Below, one piece after another: positions 45,848 to 57,427 of a stretch of 64,000 nucleotides of DNA. The stretch's first letter is position 1, and every line of letters begins with the position of its first letter. Source of the stretch: Odontocerum albicorne. Lineage: Eukaryota; Arthropoda; Insecta; Trichoptera; Odontoceridae. The notes under the pieces are model-generated. The model worked only from the letters and a program-made list of their open reading frames with translations. It ran no database searches and had not been told where the DNA came from. The stretch is from positions 40,024,831 through 40,088,830 of the forward strand of contig OX463847.1 of the NCBI GenBank assembly GCA_949825065.1, in the 5' to 3' direction. A program made the position numbers and the translations under genes.

Positions 45848-46230
45848 CATAATGAGATTAAGTAAAATGTAGTTATAAAATTTTAATGTAAATTTTTAAA
45901 TGTTATTGCAATAAAATGACGACTTTTTTTTATGGCTCTTCAAAACTAAAGCACCCTGCAAGACTGTAAAAGAAAAATATAAACTGTGTCTCAAAATTTC
46001 CTTTTTACCGCTTTATAATACCATGTCTACATCATCTGAAGGGTTGTATAAAAAAGGGAAAATGGAAAAACTTTTTCCATCCATCAACCGAATGACAATA
46101 TCTTATTATTTTAAAATATAAAACTTTTAAATCCATTTTTTTCTAAAACGTGAACACTGGATGACCTTTTATAGTCTACCTATATATTCCAGTTATTAAA
46201 AAAATATTTAGCACCATGAACCATTTTGGT

Positions 46231-46390
46231 GACCTCCATGGTTTAATTGACAAGCCGCTAGCTATGCTAACCCGGGGGCTTTGGAGTCGGTTCCCGTTGG
46301 AACAATTTCTTTTAAAAGTTTAAGTTTGGTTTTAACTCAAGAATTCCTTTAACTCCTTACTGGTTGACTGGAGAAGAGTTGCACGTGGTT
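46231..46390 (+). mobile_element. SINE-A, diverged
   Basis: GACCTCCATGGTTTAATTGA (A box), GAGTCGGTTCCCGTTGGAAC (B box), then a body ending CTGGTTGACTGGAGAAGAGT. The last part of the tail is lost. Confidence 0.65.
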
Positions 46391-46684
46391 AAAAATCCAT
46401 TTTTTTGTGCAGCCCACAAATAAACTTTAATTCCCGATGGTACACAAAAAGGTTAAAAAATACAAATAAAGAACCCAAGCCCCAAACTTTTCAGGATATT
46501 TTCAAATATTGTCCCTTGAGTACGGTAGTATTTCCATCACGAATAATGTTGGCCATGAGTGATATACTAAGAGCTTTTAAAGCTCGATTATAGTGATCAA
46601 ATAGTATTTCGTCTCCTAACCATACTTATCAATAATTTAGGATATATCGTATTATATTTTATTAAATAACACTTTTGTTATACA

Positions 46685-46855
46685 CAGTATAATCTCATGT
46701 GCTTACTGCTATCATGGTAATCTATTCCAACAAACCAGAAGAGTGTGAGAGAAGCCTTAAATTAAATCCTAAATTACAATTTTTTTTAAATCTGAGTTTT
46801 ACTTGGAATTGAAAACTCAATATTAGCTTTTCGACAAAGTTAGTTGACAGGCTGT
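46685..46855 (-). mobile_element. SINE-A, diverged
   Basis: The tail part is clear (CAGTATAATCTCATGTGCTT, TTCCAACAAACCAGAAGAG, GCCTTAAATTAAATCC). The head part is barely recognisable. Confidence 0.6.
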
Positions 46856-47149
46856 TTACAACTCAACTAGGTTGTTAAAGTTGTCTACTAAGTTGTAACA
46901 TAGGCCTCGGAAAATTCCAGAAATTGGTTAGTCGAAAAAAACATTCCCTGGATATTGAAAAACCAAATCAAAATAACATTATACCTCCTTAAGAAATAAA
47001 GTTACAACCATACTAATCAAAGGAAGACGTTTAGCTCCAGCAAAGGGTGAATTTTTTTAACTTGATTTTGTTTCAAATAAATTCATGTGTGACCTTAATT
47101 TTATAATCCAGCGAATGCACATATTATATTAAAATTTTGTGGTAAACAA

Positions 47150-47314
47150 TAACAATCTTGTAGGTTCATTGATCTGTGGCAATCTTTTTTTACCAACCCG
47201 AAAGGTATTCAACAAGCCTTAAGGGAAAAAGTTCTTTGTTAAAATAAATGGAGCTCAAATCCGCAACTCCTGGTTTGGTAGACAAGCTTTTTACCAAGTA
47301 GGTCACTGAGGTCG
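47150..47314 (-). mobile_element. SINE-A, diverged
   Basis: Tail CTTGTAGGTTCATTGATCTG and CCAACCCGAAAGG; head on the minus strand CCTCAGTGACCTACTTGGTA with a decayed B box. It is the fourth SINE-A within 1.7 kb. Confidence 0.65.
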
Positions 47315-47826
47315 CGTTCTGTAGTACTAAAATGAACTAACATATATATTTTAAGATATGCTTCCCCTCGTGTTGTTAGTGCTAAGAAAACATCCCTTAA
47401 TCCAGTGTTAAGTTACTGCATTAATAAGCAAAATAACTACTCAAGATAATAACACAGTTTTACTGGGTCAAAGGGGATTACTATAGTCCAATTTCCCCCT
47501 TGAAATAAATATTTAAAGCAAAAATTTTGATCAAATTATGGATTTTCCAACAAATATTTGTCAGAAAACATTTCCTAAGAATTTAATTTTATAAGGAATA
47601 TTACTTGGGAAACAAAAAAAAGACGACAAGATAAAAGGGTGAATAATGAAAGATTCCAGCAAATTGAGAAATTGTGTTATTTAAGAAATATGTTTTAAAT
47701 TGTCGATATTGAGATATTTTTTTTAAAGTAAACTGAAAAAAAAAAAAGATCTATATTATATAAAGTACTGTTTTTACTGGCAGATCAATAATAAATTCTT
47801 AAAAATGATTATCCTTTGTAGTGTCT
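47315..47826. other. Unassigned A+T-rich spacer
   Basis: No recognised feature. Confidence 0.35.
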
Positions 47827-48102
47827 AGAGGTGTACGGCCGCACGGTAAACCACTGGACTTCCGTACGGAAGGTCTATGGTTTGACGTACTCCCCTCGAA
47901 TGACGCAGGCGTCTTTTTCGCCTAGAACTCGGGGGTATAGGGATGCCTATGACTTTAGTCATATCTATTTAAAAAAAAAAAGGAAAATCATGCCTGCTCA
48001 CTCTGATTATCTCCCTTCAGTGTGCTATTGGATACAGTGCAGCTGGGTAGCCGGTGAGTTTGCTGATGTGCAACGGCTTACTCACTTAACCCTTCCTGTC
48101 AT
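47827..48102 (+). mobile_element. SINE-C, contiguous copy
   Basis: It begins with a tRNA-like head (GGCCGCACGGTAAACCACTG, GGTCTATGGTTTGACGT), then GACGCAGGCGTCTTTTTCGC, an A-run, and a tail with GTAGCCGGTGAGTTTGCTGA and CAACGGCTTACTCACTTAA. It shows the uninterrupted form of the element split at 14.3-15.0 kb. Confidence 0.65.
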
Positions 48103-48298
48103 GTGATGTGTTACTAGTACACATTGCTTCTAAAAACTTTAACATCTCTATAAATATAATAAATACTGGGTTCAGATTTTAGGTATTCCTCCGTAATACA
48201 TTTACGCATTGAATAAAAAAATTACATTAATAATAGTTAGCAATTATCGGCCACATCAGAGATATTTTGTGAAAATCGGGAATAAATTCACCAATACA

Positions 48299-48651
48299 AT
48301 TGTAGCGACCGTGCGTGCGGTCACTGAACCCATTGAGGCGACCCTTGCCCGCGCGGTCATTGAACTCGCAAGTGGCGAGTGCGAGGCGGCGCCGAGCGAA
48401 GGTCGCCCGCGCGGTCATTGAACTCACTAGTAGCAAAGAGCGAGACACCGATATATCTCTTGCCTCTCCTGCAGACCGTAGTATGAAGTGTATATAGAAC
48501 GTGCAACAATAAACATGTGTCCAGCGGAAGCGAGACAGCGACATGTTCTGCGCCATTCTATACATTATAAATACAGACGCTTACAATAAACTTTCTCTTT
48601 ACTTATTCCGATCTCGACGACTTTTATTCAAACAACCAACATCCTTCTATG
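48299..48651 (+). mobile_element. Candidate solo LTR
   Basis: It starts TGTAGCGACC and ends AACCAACA, with a G+C-rich first half, a TATATAG box (~48491), AATAAA signals (~48506 and ~48590) and a pyrimidine-rich end, the usual order of an LTR. GCGGTCATTGAACTC is directly repeated (48352, 48409; a variant at 48316). No target-site duplication or second LTR was found, so this is tentative. Confidence 0.4.
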
Positions 48652-49929
48652 CGAAACACAAGTCCCTAAACAATCAAACGTGTGACGTAGGTATATTCAT
48701 TCTAAAACACCGCTATGGATGAGGAAGCGACGCTATTCACGTCTCACTCTCCCTCTACTTCGGTATATGGGAACACAATAAATAGAATCTCAGTTCACTC
48801 ACTTTTCAAGAGCTAGCAGGCTTTCGTTTGAGGTGGTCGCTTCGCCCGTTTTGTGAACGTCGTACGATGTTTTTTTTTTTTTCATGTTTTGAGCAATTAA
48901 ACTTCAATTATTATCACTTTTGACTTCAAATTTAATTAATTTAAGTGATTGGCTATGAATATTATAATTTAACGATTTTAAATCGCTCCTTTTAACATGT
49001 GTATTGATGTGTATTGAATACACATAGCACCGGAATGGGCGGATTTTTTTTTAGCACAGGAAGGGAAAGGTTAAACTAACTCCACGGCGCAGCGTCGCTT
49101 TCCAACTTAATCACCTTTTTGTATAGATGCAAAGTCTTGGCGTTGAAATGGAATGATAAAAGCAAGATTACATTTAATGGAGATGTGTGCGTATGTAAGA
49201 AAATTTGGTATTTAATGAATGATAGATGAAAGCAATGATCTATCATATTTATTTGACGTATTTTATGACGGTTAAACCCCCCAAGGGCATCTTAATAGTA
49301 AACGAATGCTTTTCTACAAAATCTAAAAAAAAAATTATTTGATAAAATATAAATATTTTTTAGAGTAAATTTTTTTTATTTGAGTTCAAACCGTTAAGTA
49401 AAAATAGGTTTTCTCCATAGTAACGTTACATCTTAACTGTTTTCAGTATTTCCTTCCGTTTTCCGTACAAATTATTTCTCTGATATTTCAACCTCATTAA
49501 TTTAATATACGTGTTCATAAAACTAAAAGTAATGACATCTCACATCAGTAAATGTCTGCTGTATCATCATCCTGAAACCATTAAAGATCCCCCCTTTATC
49601 TCTAAATGAGATTTGGGGTCACAATTATCATGTCTTCCGCTTGACATCAGGAAGAGATACCTGAATTTAATAGTTTTGTGTAAATCCCAAGCTAAATTTA
49701 ATAGTAGTGTATGATATTCAAACTCAGTTTAATTGACCCATATACAATTCTAAAGACTTTTGAGTTTCTATACTTAATCTATTTTTATACTAATTAGGGG
49801 CTGCTGCAATTGTGGCCTTGTATTTAGCACCCTTGTTAATCATACATAATAACAATAATAATTACTTATGAAGCGCCGTTTAGATAGAAAACTCTCCTCG
49901 AGGATGCTCTATCGCGCGATTTGATCTCA
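48652..49929. other. Unassigned spacer
   Basis: The part 48690-48860 is richer in G and C and may continue the element above. The rest is A+T-rich without features. Confidence 0.35.
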
Positions 49930-50340
49930 CTTTTATTGACAGATTGAAAATATTACAAACAAAAACATTATGTTTAGTGCAGGAATAGAAACAACTTGGC
50001 TGAGGTCATCCGGTAAGGAACTTCCTTGCATCTACAACTTGGCTGAGGTCATCCGGTAAGGAACTTCCTTGCATCTACAACTTGGCTGAGGTCATCCGGT
50101 AAGGAACTTCCTTGCATCTACAACTTGGCTGAGGTCATCCGGTAAGGAACTTCCTTGCATCTACAACTTAGCTGAGGTCATTCGGTAAGGAACTTTCTTG
50201 CATCTACATATGCTTAGAAAAACCAATTTGGTGTGAAAACCGAAAAAAAGCTTACCAAGAGATGACTTACAACGAAATCTTCGTAGATCTTCCGATATGT
50301 GATAGTAACACATTCGGCTTCAGGTGTAATGTAGTGTTTA
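49930..50340. repeat. Family E repeat (copy 2) with 43-bp array
   Basis: The flanks GACAGATTGAAAATATTAC, ATGCTTAGAAAAACCAATTT and CCGATATGTGATAGTAAC correspond to copy 1 at 28.8 kb. Here the repeated part (49993-50207) is GGCTGAGGTCATCCGGTAAG plus GAACTTCCTTGCATCTACAA, five units of 43 bp, the first four identical. Confidence 0.85.
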
Positions 50341-50484
50341 TATTACATACATAATTCCTAGAGTAGCCGTTATTTTGTCAATGAATATAAGTTTTTGGCC
50401 AATAATAAGTTATTGATAAATAATAAGTTTTTGAAACCCCCTGTCTTACGAAAAAGAACATGTATTTAAAAAAATAAGTATTTT

Positions 50485-50870
50485 ATTTTATTAATTTATT
50501 TAACTATTTTATTGCAAATACAGTCTGGCGGGTTTATTGCCAGGCGGCAATCTCTTCCAACCAACCAGACATAAGTAAATGAAGCAAGTTACGTGGTCGC
50601 ATAAATCATTCAAATGACTATCCATCCCCACGAAATCCATAAACACATGCGTGAGCATATACCCACGAACCCCACAAAGACGGGCAATCGAAAAGGAAAA
50701 GAAAAATCAGGAATGAAACACGTTATTTTACCGACTAGAAATTAAGAGGTTTTTCAGTCGCTTCTTAAAGCATGCCAAGGACGGAGCGAGTCTTATATTG
50801 GTTTGTAACTGATTCCAGAGTCTCACTGCATGGACAATAAAGGACGACGTAAAGAAAGAGGAGATATTTT
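50485..50870 (-). mobile_element. LINE 3' end (LWNQL type), second copy
   Basis: It encodes the same C-terminal stretch as the 14.4-kb copy (minus strand: VHAVRLWNQLQTNIRLAP, SLACFKKRLK). The 3' UTR is shared and ends TTGGAAGAGATTGCC, GCCTGGCAATAAACCC, GCCAGACTGTATTTGC, AATAAAAT. The tail is closer to the SINE-A consensus than that of the 14.4-kb copy. Confidence 0.75.
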
Positions 50871-51004
50871 AGTGACTGAATATCATAAAAGAAAGACAGA
50901 TAGATGTCATTGAATATATGCTGTTGCACTTCAGCAATAATTTCCTGTTCATAGATTAAATGCCGAAATCAATGATATCCAAAGTTCTAGGTGAGATGAA
51001 GCCA

Positions 51005-51455
51005 ATTTTTACTGGCCGATGCTCCTGGCCGTACTCTTTTAGCACTATTGGAACAAAGGAAAACGTAAATTATAATTTATTTTAATAATAACCACAATTA
51101 AACTTTTACTGGCAGGTAAATCTCCCGGCCATGCTATTACAGCACTAATGGAACAAAGGAAAACGTAATAAATAATTTATTTGAATAAAAGGAAAACGTA
51201 AATAATAATTTATTTTAATAAGAACCACAAAGAAACTTTAAGTGGCCGATAAATTACCCGGCCACGCTATTATGGCATTAATAGAACAAAGAAATACGTT
51301 ATATAAATTTTATGTCAAAAACATCTATAAGGAAACTCGCATTGACCAATCTCTCCTGGTCACGCTATTATGGCGTTTATATAACAAAGGTATACGTAAT
51401 ATTTTTTTTTTCAATAATATCAATAAGGAAATTTGTATTGGCCATTAGAAATATA
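51005..51455. repeat. Degenerate ~115-bp tandem repeat, about four units
   Basis: Units share ACTGGCCGAT-like starts, CCGGCCATGCTATTACAGCA and GGAACAAAGGAAAACGTAA. Copies diverge toward the right; the overlapping plus-strand frames there are incidental. Confidence 0.8.
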
Positions 51456-51847
51456 TTAAAGCAATGTATTTCTTGTTTCATAATTACGAAGGTATATTCA
51501 TATTACGAAGGTAGTCAAGTTACAAAAATTCAATTACCCCAGACAGTCATATAACACACGCAGAGCCTCCCGGACACACTTTCTACCACCCGCGTGATCA
51601 CTCGCTATCCCTTTCCAGTTTGTCTAAAGTCCCAGACTGTTATGATCTTGATGCACGCTATTTTATAGCAGGGGTAGCCAACCTTTTTGGATCGTGTGCC
51701 AAAATTGTCATTGGATAAAGGTTAGCGGGTATTTTTTTTAACTAATATGCACATAATAGGCACTACCATTGCAAGTGAACTTAGTCAAGTATATGTCGGA
51801 TTGCTAATAAACTGCTCTGCTACATAGAATATTTAAGGTACACTTGA
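51456..51847. other. Unassigned spacer
   Basis: No recognised feature. Confidence 0.35.
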
Positions 51848-51955
51848 TCTTACCAGCCCGAAATCATAGTGGAAAAAAATGTGAGATCACTTGGAATTGA
51901 ATCCGCGATCCTTGTTTCGTCAGACAAACTACTTAACCACTGAACCACGAGGTTC
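51848..51955 (-). mobile_element. SINE-A head fragment
   Basis: The minus strand reads CCTCGTGGTTCAGTGGTTAA (A box) and GCGGATTCAATTCCAAGTG (B box). The tail is decayed. Confidence 0.65.
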
Positions 51956-52094
51956 TCAAATTCTTATATTGAATATTTTGGTTGAATATAAATACAATTC
52001 ACATTGCATGAATGTCATATAACATTAATACATAAATAAATAAATTGAAGTATTATTTCAGATACTATACGTAAAAAAAATATGTATCAATGTC

Positions 52095-52260
52095 ATGTCC
52101 TCAGTGAGATACAGGCAAACGCCTAGTTTACTGCGGACACGACAAATGAAAGGCAACAAACCCAGATCCATTAAAATTTTGTGATCGAATTAAATTACCT
52201 GTTGTTTTTTCGCAAATTATTTATTACATATTTCTTGTCAGGTATAAAATAAATAAATAA
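52095..52260 (+). repeat. Family D dispersed repeat, most complete copy
   Basis: It runs GTCCTCAGTGAGATACAGGC, GGCAACAAACCCAGATCCAT, TTACCTGTTGTTTTTTCGCA, TTTCTTGTCAGG, then an AAAT-rich end. The ordered 3' A-rich tail supports retroposition. Confidence 0.8.
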
Positions 52261-52439
52261 ATAAAAAATGTTGTATTTTATTTTGAATTTGGTCTATACA
52301 TATATAATATATTATCATTATGGGTTCCATTAAATAAGATTTGTACATTTTGATATAAATCATCTTCTTCTTTTCGAAAATCTAGATTGTGTCGCTATTA
52401 TTAAGCAACTATTTTTTATTGTTATTTTTTCCTGATTTG

Positions 52440-52925
52440 TAAAAAAACTTGCTAGGATGATAGTACAGCTAACATACTACCAAAACCGGCTAGGATGATA
52501 GTACAGCTAACATACTACCAAAACTTGCTAAGATGATAGTATAGCTAATATACTACCAAAACCTTCTAGGATGATAGTACAGCTAACATACTACCAACAT
52601 CTGCTAGGATGATAGTACAGCTAACATACTACCGAAGCCCGCTAGGATGATAGTACAGCTAACATACTACCAACATCTGCTAGGATGATAGTACAGCTAA
52701 CATACTACCGAAACTTGCTAGGATTATAGTACAGCTAACATACTACCAACACCTGCTAGGGTGATATTACAGGATGATAGTACTATCATCCTATCTAACA
52801 TACTACCAAAACCTGCTAAGATGATAGTAAAGCTAAAATACTACCAACACCTGCTAGGATGATAGTACAGCTAACATACTACCAAAACCTGCTAGGATGA
52901 TAGTACAGTTAACATACTACCACAA
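52440..52925. repeat. ~39-bp minisatellite, about 13 units, with an internal palindrome
   Basis: Units read GCTAGGATGATAGTACAGCT plus AACATACTACCAAAACCT. At 52771-52792 a 22-bp perfect palindrome (AGGATGATAGT/ACTATCATCCT) marks a short inverted segment within the array. Confidence 0.95.
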
Positions 52926-53120
52926 TATTTTAGTACAACTTTTAATGTATGGGAGTGAAATAAGAATGTGGAAAAACACTGAAAGAACCCGAATAAATCC
53001 TGTTAAAATGTTTGCTCTGAGAAGAATACACGGGGTGACAATGTATGATAGAAAACGGAATGAAGTGATTAAAAAAGGATGTGAAGTGAAGTCACGTCTA
53101 ATTTGTTAAATAAGATGAAG
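52925..53120 (+). pseudogene. LINE C-terminal scrap
   Basis: It reads LLMYGSEIRMWKNTERTRIN, then MFALRRIHGVTMYDRKRNEV and IKKGCEVKS. The order LMYGSE-W, RIN-VEM-ALR, GV---DR-RNEVI is the same LINE type as at 33.6 kb. It lies between two tandem arrays. Confidence 0.75.
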
Positions 53121-53126
53121 ATTACT

Positions 53127-53382
53127 CTGAGATCGTTGTGGTTGAGCATTCTTATTTTCTGAGATCGTTGTGGTTGAGCATTCTTATTTTCTGAGATCGT
53201 TGTGGTTGAGCATTCTTATTTTCTGAGATCGTTGTGGTTGAGCATTCTTATTTTCTGAGATCGTTGTGGTTGAGCATTCTTATTTTCTGAGATCGTTGTG
53301 GTTGAGCATTCATATTTTCTGAACTCGTTGTGGTTGAGCATTCATATTTTCTGAGATCGTTGTGGTTGAGATTCTTATTTTC
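53127..53382. repeat. 32-bp minisatellite, eight units
   Basis: CTGAGATCGTTGTGGTTGAG plus CATTCTTATTTT repeats every 32 bp from 53127. It begins exactly where the LINE fragment would continue with its LRWFGHVE segment, so the unit may derive from the LINE. Confidence 0.95.
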
Positions 53383-53690
53383 TTGACATTTATAAATCTA
53401 TTTAAGAATTTCTTTTGATATTCGTTGCAAACAAACCTGATTTAATAGTAAACCTTTCATACTTAAAACAAGCCTGATATATGATGCTTGACAACATGCA
53501 GTTAGTTCTGGAATACTTGAAAATATATTATATATTCTGCTATGTCTTAATGGTTATTGAGGGACGAAAATATAATATATCGTATATTCTGCTATGTCTT
53601 AATGGTCATTCAGGGACGAAAATATAATATAGTATATCGTATATTCTGCTATGTCTTAATGGTCATTGAGGGACGAAAATTGAATCTCAC
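53383..53690. repeat. Three-unit ~60-bp repeat at right
   Basis: GCTATGTCTTAATGGTCATT plus GAGGGACGAAAAT repeats three times between about 53535 and 53690, separated by ATAT-rich spacers of different length. Confidence 0.9.
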
Positions 53691-54690
53691 TGAGTATCAA
53701 TAAACTGTCAATTAAATTGTTAAAACTATAGTGCAGATAGAGTAGATCAATAAGTTCCCTTTATTTGAAAGCGAAATAATTTTATAGTTTGAGCTATCTC
53801 TTCGGAAATTCACACTTTATTTGAAAGTTTACTAGAGGGATTTTATAGTCGAGATGTTTGAGAAATATATTTGGAACATTTTCAATATACACATATTGTG
53901 CGAAAGATTCCAAACGGTTGACGTGAATTCACGGCAAATACAAAGATACCAGTTGAAAAGAAATTTTAAGAAATCCTTCTTTCGAAAATTTTTAATGACT
54001 CGCAAAATAAATCCTAAAATATTGAAGCTTTTACGAACAATGAAATCAATGTGTTGATTTTATATAAGAATTTCGTGCTTTATTACTCCAAAATCTCTAA
54101 CGTTGATTTTAATGTTTTTTTTTATAGAATGTTCAATTTAATGGTTTTTTGCGTTAGAGAAAAATATTACGGAAAACAATTTTATATTTAAATATAATTG
54201 ATTTTGTTTATAGTCATTTAAAATATTATTTAGGATAAATTGTAGTTCAAAATAATCGGTTCTATTCAGAATGTTTCCGCCTGAAATGAGCCTTGGAATA
54301 ATAAGAGATAGAAACATGTGTAGTGTGGATTAATGCTATAAGTGGAATAACAAAGGATTTTATAGTTCAGCATCTTAATAGGAAGTTCCGAAAAGTTAAA
54401 ACTGAAACGTTTGATAAACTTTATAGTGTATAAACAGTTTCTAGTTATTATTTTTTTAATTACATTAAATTTTTATTAATTTGGCCCGCGGCGATTAAAA
54501 ATCACTTTGGTATTTTTTTTAACGTCTCGTTAAATTGGGATTTCTATATTTTGAGTATTTCAAGTTAATTCTGCCAACGTGTTTTTACCGGAATTTTTGT
54601 ATTGACAGGTGTCAAATCACGAATGAATGGAAAGTAGACCGATCAAATATTATATAGAATCGTTTTGTATTATATTGTATTACGTTTTCA
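53691..54690. other. Unassigned A+T-rich spacer
   Basis: The 67-codon frame 53854-54057 shows no motif. Confidence 0.35.
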
Positions 54691-54775
54691 TTAAACACTG
54701 TATAACCTGGCGAATGTACTATCATGTGTCAATCTCTTACAACCAACCAAAAATACGCCTCAAGTTAAAACCATA
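54691..54775 (-). mobile_element. SINE-A tail fragment
   Basis: TATAACCTGGCGAATGTACT and CAATCTCTTACAACCAACCA match the family tail. Confidence 0.75.
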
Positions 54776-55029
54776 CTGATACATATATACATACTTATAT
54801 GCCGCTTCTCTACTGGGGTAGGCAGAGAGGAGAGAGAGACATAATTTTAACAATTTTATAATGAAAACATGAGCTGTATGAGAATAAATATCTGTGTGGA
54901 GGATCAAAAGGAATAACATCCTAAAAGGTAAGTTTGGTATATTGTCTTCTCTACCTACCTCAACAAGAGATGGTATTTTGGTATTTTTCGCCTGATGGAA
55001 TTTTTGTATGTATATCTCTTGACAATTTC
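54776..55029 (-). mobile_element. Antisense LINE-derived scrap
   Basis: ATGCCGCTTCTCTACTGGGG followed by TAGGCAGAGAGG resembles the family of blocks at 42.6 and 61.4 kb. It then runs into the next array. Confidence 0.4.
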
Positions 55030-56085
55030 TTATTTTGTTCAATTTATATCAATAAATATAATGTTACTCACTGTGCAATACTTAGGTAGCTAACTTCCAT
55101 AAAATGTTCAATTTATGTCAATAAATATAATGTTACTCATTGTTCAATACTTAGGTAGCTAACTTCCATAAAATGTTCAATTTATATTTATAAATATAAT
55201 GTTACTCACTGTTCAATACTAAGGTAACTAACTTCCATAAAATGTTCAATTTATATTTATAAATATAATGTAACTCACTGTTCAATACTAAGGTAACTAA
55301 CTTCCATAAAATGTTCTATTTATATCAATAAATATAATGTTAATTATTGTTCAATACTTAGGTATCTTATTTCCATAAAACATTCAATTTATTTTTATAA
55401 ATATAATGCTACTCACTGTTCAATACTTAGGTAACTAACTTCCATAAAATGTTCAATTTATGTCAATAAATATAATTTTACTCACTGTTCAATACTTAGG
55501 TAGCTAACTTCCATAAACTATTCAATTTATATCAATAAATATAATGTTACTCACTGTTCAATACTTAGGTAGCTAACTTCCATAAAATGTTCAATTTATA
55601 TCAATAAATATAATGCTACTCACTGTTCAATACTTAGGTAACTAACTTCCATAAAATGTTCAATTTATGTCAATAAATATAATTTTACTCACTGTTCAAT
55701 ACTTAGGTAGCTAACTTCCATAAAATATTCAATTTATATCAATAAATATAATGTTACTCACTGTTCAATACTTAGGTAGCTAACTTCCATAAAATGTTCA
55801 ATTTATATCAATAAATATAATGCTACTCACTGTTCAATACTTAGATAGCTAACTTCCATAAAATGTTCAATTTATATTTATAAATATATTGTTACTCCCT
55901 GTTCAAAACTTAGGTAGCTAACTTCCATAAAATGTTCAATTTATATAAAAAAAATATGTTATTCATTGTTCAATACTTAGGTAGCTAACTTCCATAAAAT
56001 GTTCAATTTATGTCAAAAAATATAGGTATAATGTTACTCAGTGTTCAATACTTGGGTAGCTATCTTCCATGAAATGTTTTTAAAA
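55030..56085. repeat. ~69-bp minisatellite, about 15 units
   Basis: Units read AATGTTCAATTTATATCAAT plus AAATATAATGTTACTCACTG and TTCAATACTTAGGTAGCTAA. A three-unit order of variants (GTCAATAAATATAATTTTAC, then ATGTTAC, then ATGCTAC forms) recurs near 55450-55600 and 55660-55830. Confidence 0.97.
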
Positions 56086-57427
56086 TTGGTTATTCAAACA
56101 TCCGTAAGGGCAAATATCTTAATTATTACAGTTCTTTACTTTACGAAAGAGGGTAGGGTTAGGGGTTGATGCTCTTTTAATTAGCTCTGAGGGAATAGAC
56201 ATAAAGAATATGGGAATCGTACTGAGATACTTCTCTTGTGGTGCCCATCTATGGGGTGGTAAATCAGTATCATTGCACGCTGGGGACCAAAAACCTGCAG
56301 GAAGGGAATGATCTGCAACAATTTGAAAAGTTGTTTGTATTACATTTGTAAAGAACTTATTTCATTTTGTGGCCTTTCTAGTATAATGTTGCTTTTGAAA
56401 GTCAAAATAAATTTAAATAAAATATATTAAAAACACCAAAATTGTTTTATGTCTAAAATACAATACATCACGTTATTTCCTTGTCGATGTAAGAAAATAT
56501 AACAGAATGAATGCTTTTTATTCCGACGTACATATTTCACTTCCTCCATGTCCATACATCTTCTTATAACTTAATAATTATATTGAAATAATTCAGTCAC
56601 TATTTTCTTGTCTTTAAGTTTCAGGAGTTCTGGACCGAATCACAGCAAATTTTTTAACAGCACTATGAAATCAATAGAGCCTTTCCAAAATATGCTGACA
56701 GCTGGGAGCTTTTATTCTAAGATAAACGCAATATTTATGAAAAGCAAACGATGGCTCTATTTTATAGCTTATAACACAACATTCTAAAAAAAGAAGTTGT
56801 TGTTAAATAATTTCATGCTTTATTTAAATTATTTTTATTCTTTTAATGAAATTAATTGAAAATGATTCGTATTTTAGGGGATGTTGAAGATTAGCTAATA
56901 AGGTAGATTTTGGTAGAAAAAGTACCTATTGCAGAGGGTCTTATGTCGCAACATCCGAAAAAATCTATTTTCCTTCTTAGATCATGATCAGAAAACTTCG
57001 AAACTACCCTCCGTTAAAAAAATCTCTATGTATATGGTATATCTATTTATTACCAGTGTAAAACTAAATGTCTCCAATACAAGTAGAATTATATGATGCG
57101 TTCGAGAAAAATGGTAAGGCTCCTACAAGGTACCATGAAACGGGAAATGTCCTTTCTTTTCAGACAAAGACAAAATCTACCTGATTCTTGAAACTAGTGC
57201 CTGAAGGTTTTTTTACTTTATGAACAAGTGTTTCATTGGTATTCAGATGAAAATTGATCTAAAGACTAACTAAATGTCGATATTTATCCATGGCGTAACC
57301 TAATCACGTTACCATTATTAATTTGATTTATCGGTAATTTATCACAAATTTATTGAATACGTACAAAACATTTCATAAGGCTTTTTTAAATTATTTTATC
57401 TTTTTATTGAACACTTCATTGTAAAAC
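56086..57427. other. Unassigned spacer
   Basis: A short antisense LINE-like piece (ACGTTATTTCCTTGTCGATG; CCTCCATGTCCATACATC) lies near 56470-56570. The rest holds nothing recognised. Confidence 0.4.
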
